This document shows, piece after piece, positions 62,964 to 64,000 of a DNA stretch of 64,000 nt; the first letter of the stretch is position 1, and the number at the start of each line of letters is the position of its first letter. The notes below the pieces were generated by a model that made no database searches, had not been told where the DNA came from, and saw nothing but the letters and a program-made list of their open reading frames with translations. The stretch is from positions 186,001 to 250,000 of the forward strand of contig NZ_JAUXVR010000007.1 in the NCBI RefSeq assembly GCF_030680395.1. The letters run 5' to 3'. This stretch comes from Methylobacter sp. (GTDB lineage Bacteria; Pseudomonadota; Gammaproteobacteria; Methylococcales; Methylomonadaceae). The position numbers and the translations under genes were made by a program.

Positions 62964-64000
62964 TTCGGCATACAATATGAGCAACTTTACACTTAAGAGC
63001 ATATCCATCACCCAAGCGATTGGTACCTTCTATGTCGCATCAATACCTGCTGGTACCTTATTGGCCTTAGTAGACATTCTCAGCCGTGACATGAGCGAGG
63101 AAGGTCGGCAACGTGTACAACGTGAGTACAATGAAGACCGAGGGAAGCAGATTGCGAAGTACTCTGCGGAAGACAACGCGACTTTTCCGACCTCAATTAT
63201 TATCGCAACCTATCCAGACAAAGTCCGTGTTGAAGAAAATGGCTTGGCGTTTGGTCAGCTTGCTGATGGTTTAGATTGGCGGCCGATGACACAAGACGAA
63301 CCTTTTAAAATAGGTGAGGTCATAGATGGACAGCACCGACTGCTCGGTTTAAAGCATGCTATCGAAACAGACGGTATTGAAAGACTAAGAGATTTTGAGT
63401 TGCCCGTTGTATTTATGCTGGATCTCGACCAGGGCGATAAAGCGTATGTTTTTTCGATTATCAATAGCAAACAACGCTCTGTTTCATCGTCACTCATCAT
63501 GGATCTTTTCGGACTTCAAGAACAACGAAGCCCGTACAAAACCTGCCATGAGATCGCCCAAGCGTTTTATGATTGGGCGGATGATCAGAATGAAGGGACA
63601 GCCCCCCCCCAAGGTCCTTTTTATAAGGGACTGAAAATGTTAGGCAAGAAAGTCGCCGATGGGGAAATGCTCTCGCAAGGAAGCTTCGGAAAATATGTCC
63701 TGAGGTTAATCAGCAAAAATCCAGATGAAGATGCTAGAAGACTACGCGAAAATAAAATCCCGTTAGTTGATTACCCTAAGTGTGTACTTCGCTACCTTTT
63801 TATTGATGAAAAGGACTTTGCAATTGCTCGTATCCTGCATGAATATTTTTCCGCAATTCGCAACGAATTCCACGAAGAATGGGATGTAGAGCCTGAAAAA
63901 TATCTCTTAAGAAAAACCGTAGGTTTTTCTGCCCTTATCACTGTTTTTGAAAAAATATGGAATAAGGACATCCGCAAGCCCGATGAAGCTGCGGATTACT
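62950..64000 (+). CDS. DGQHR-domain protein (DndB/DpdB-like fold), C-terminus outside window
   Basis: At least 341 codons are open to the window edge. The signature IDGQHRLLGLKHA (DGQHR at residues 117-121 if ATG 62977 is the start) and the later FSIINSKQRSVSSSLIMDLF are typical of the DGQHR family. That family includes DndB of phosphorothioate modification and DpdB of 7-deazaguanine modification. ATG 62950 overlaps the membrane-protein gene by 14 bp; ATG 62977 is the alternative. No dnd or dpd partner is visible in the window. A run of nine C at 63602-63610 lies in frame. Confidence 0.75.
   Translation, partial: MILSDSAYNMSNFTLKSISITQAIGTFYVASIPAGTLLALVDILSRDMSEEGRQRVQREYNEDRGKQIAKYSAEDNATFPTSIIIATYPDKVRVEENGLAFGQLADGLDWRPMTQDEPFKIGEVIDGQHRLLGLKHAIETDGIERLRDFELPVVFMLDLDQGDKAYVFSIINSKQRSVSSSLIMDLFGLQEQRSPYKTCHEIAQAFYDWADDQNEGTAPPQGPFYKGLKMLGKKVADGEMLSQGSFGKYVLRLISKNPDEDARRLRENKIPLVDYPKCVLRYLFIDEKDFAIARILHEYFSAIRNEFHEEWDVEPEKYLLRKTVGFSALITVFEKIWNKDIRKPDEAADY

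Larger units (their letters stand above)
53891..64000 (+). mobile_element. Tn7-family transposon (right end to window edge; left end outside)
   Basis: The element lies immediately after glmS and has a Tn7-like terminus with TnsB-type repeats, then tnsA, B, C, D and E in canonical order transcribed away from glmS. At least 2.3 kb of cargo follows before the window ends. All five transposition genes are intact, so both the attTn7 pathway (TnsD) and the conjugal-plasmid/replication pathway (TnsE) should be available. The element cannot be closed from this window. Confidence 0.93.

Noticed and set aside
53867-64000. CRISPR array or Cas genes associated with the Tn7-like element
   Set aside because: There are no regularly spaced direct repeats and no cas-like gene in the visible part; the targeting genes are the canonical tnsD and tnsE.

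Overview
The window looks like a chromosome segment from a gammaproteobacterium, most likely a methanotroph of the Methylococcales. The gammaproteobacterial part rests on the order mnmG-rsmG-parA-parB-atpIBEFHAGDC-glmU-glmS. The methanotroph part is inference from gene content and style, with no methane-oxidation gene present. About 46 kb (7.3-53.9 kb) is ordinary chromosome; the two ends are accessory DNA.

Left end (1-7.3 kb). After a truncated M20 amidohydrolase comes a module of unrecognised genes. It holds two tandem paralogous regulators (an N-terminal DNA-binding-like domain plus a TolB/FlgO-like domain, without the usual TPRs), a 43-residue membrane microprotein, two paralogous beta-rich proteins of about 225-237 residues, and a convergent Asn/Pro-rich 245-residue protein. 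A roughly 60-70 bp element starting GTTACNGTAACGATACTTA occurs three times, each time upstream of one of the module's transcription units. A fragment of a marC-like gene marks the right border. This is one of the two places most likely to hold something undescribed.

Middle (7.3-39 kb). Here are a CorA-type transporter and a complete kdpFABC-kdpDE potassium system whose three non-overlapping junctions are each filled by a different palindromic repeat family. Two toxin-antitoxin pairs of different types follow on opposite strands. Next are DUF2782-thrB-sirB, then a nucleoside phosphorylase-like gene with a likely nitric-oxide defence cluster (truncated haemoglobin, 2Fe-2S/FAD reductase, divergent Fe-S HTH regulator). 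The rest is a GT2 glycosyltransferase lacking a normal start codon, Sua5, a two-subunit pyruvate carboxylase, a TetR/SulP divergent pair, a UPF0182 protein and a Ca2+-type P-ATPase.

Origin-proximal block (39-53.9 kb). The order is mnmG, rsmG, parA, a mini-ParB paralogue with an internal deletion, parB, the atp operon, a terminator, glmU and glmS.

Right end (53.9-64 kb). A canonical Tn7-family transposon sits at attTn7: its right end starts with TGTGGG 24 bp after the glmS stop and carries three 22-bp TnsB-type repeats spaced 20 bp. It encodes TnsA, B, C, D and E with catalytic or zinc residues at essentially the same numbers as E. coli Tn7. The start of its cargo is visible: a 110-residue unknown protein, a densely structured non-coding stretch of about 210 bp, a four-helix membrane protein and a DGQHR-domain protein running off the window. 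The transposon's left end is outside the window.
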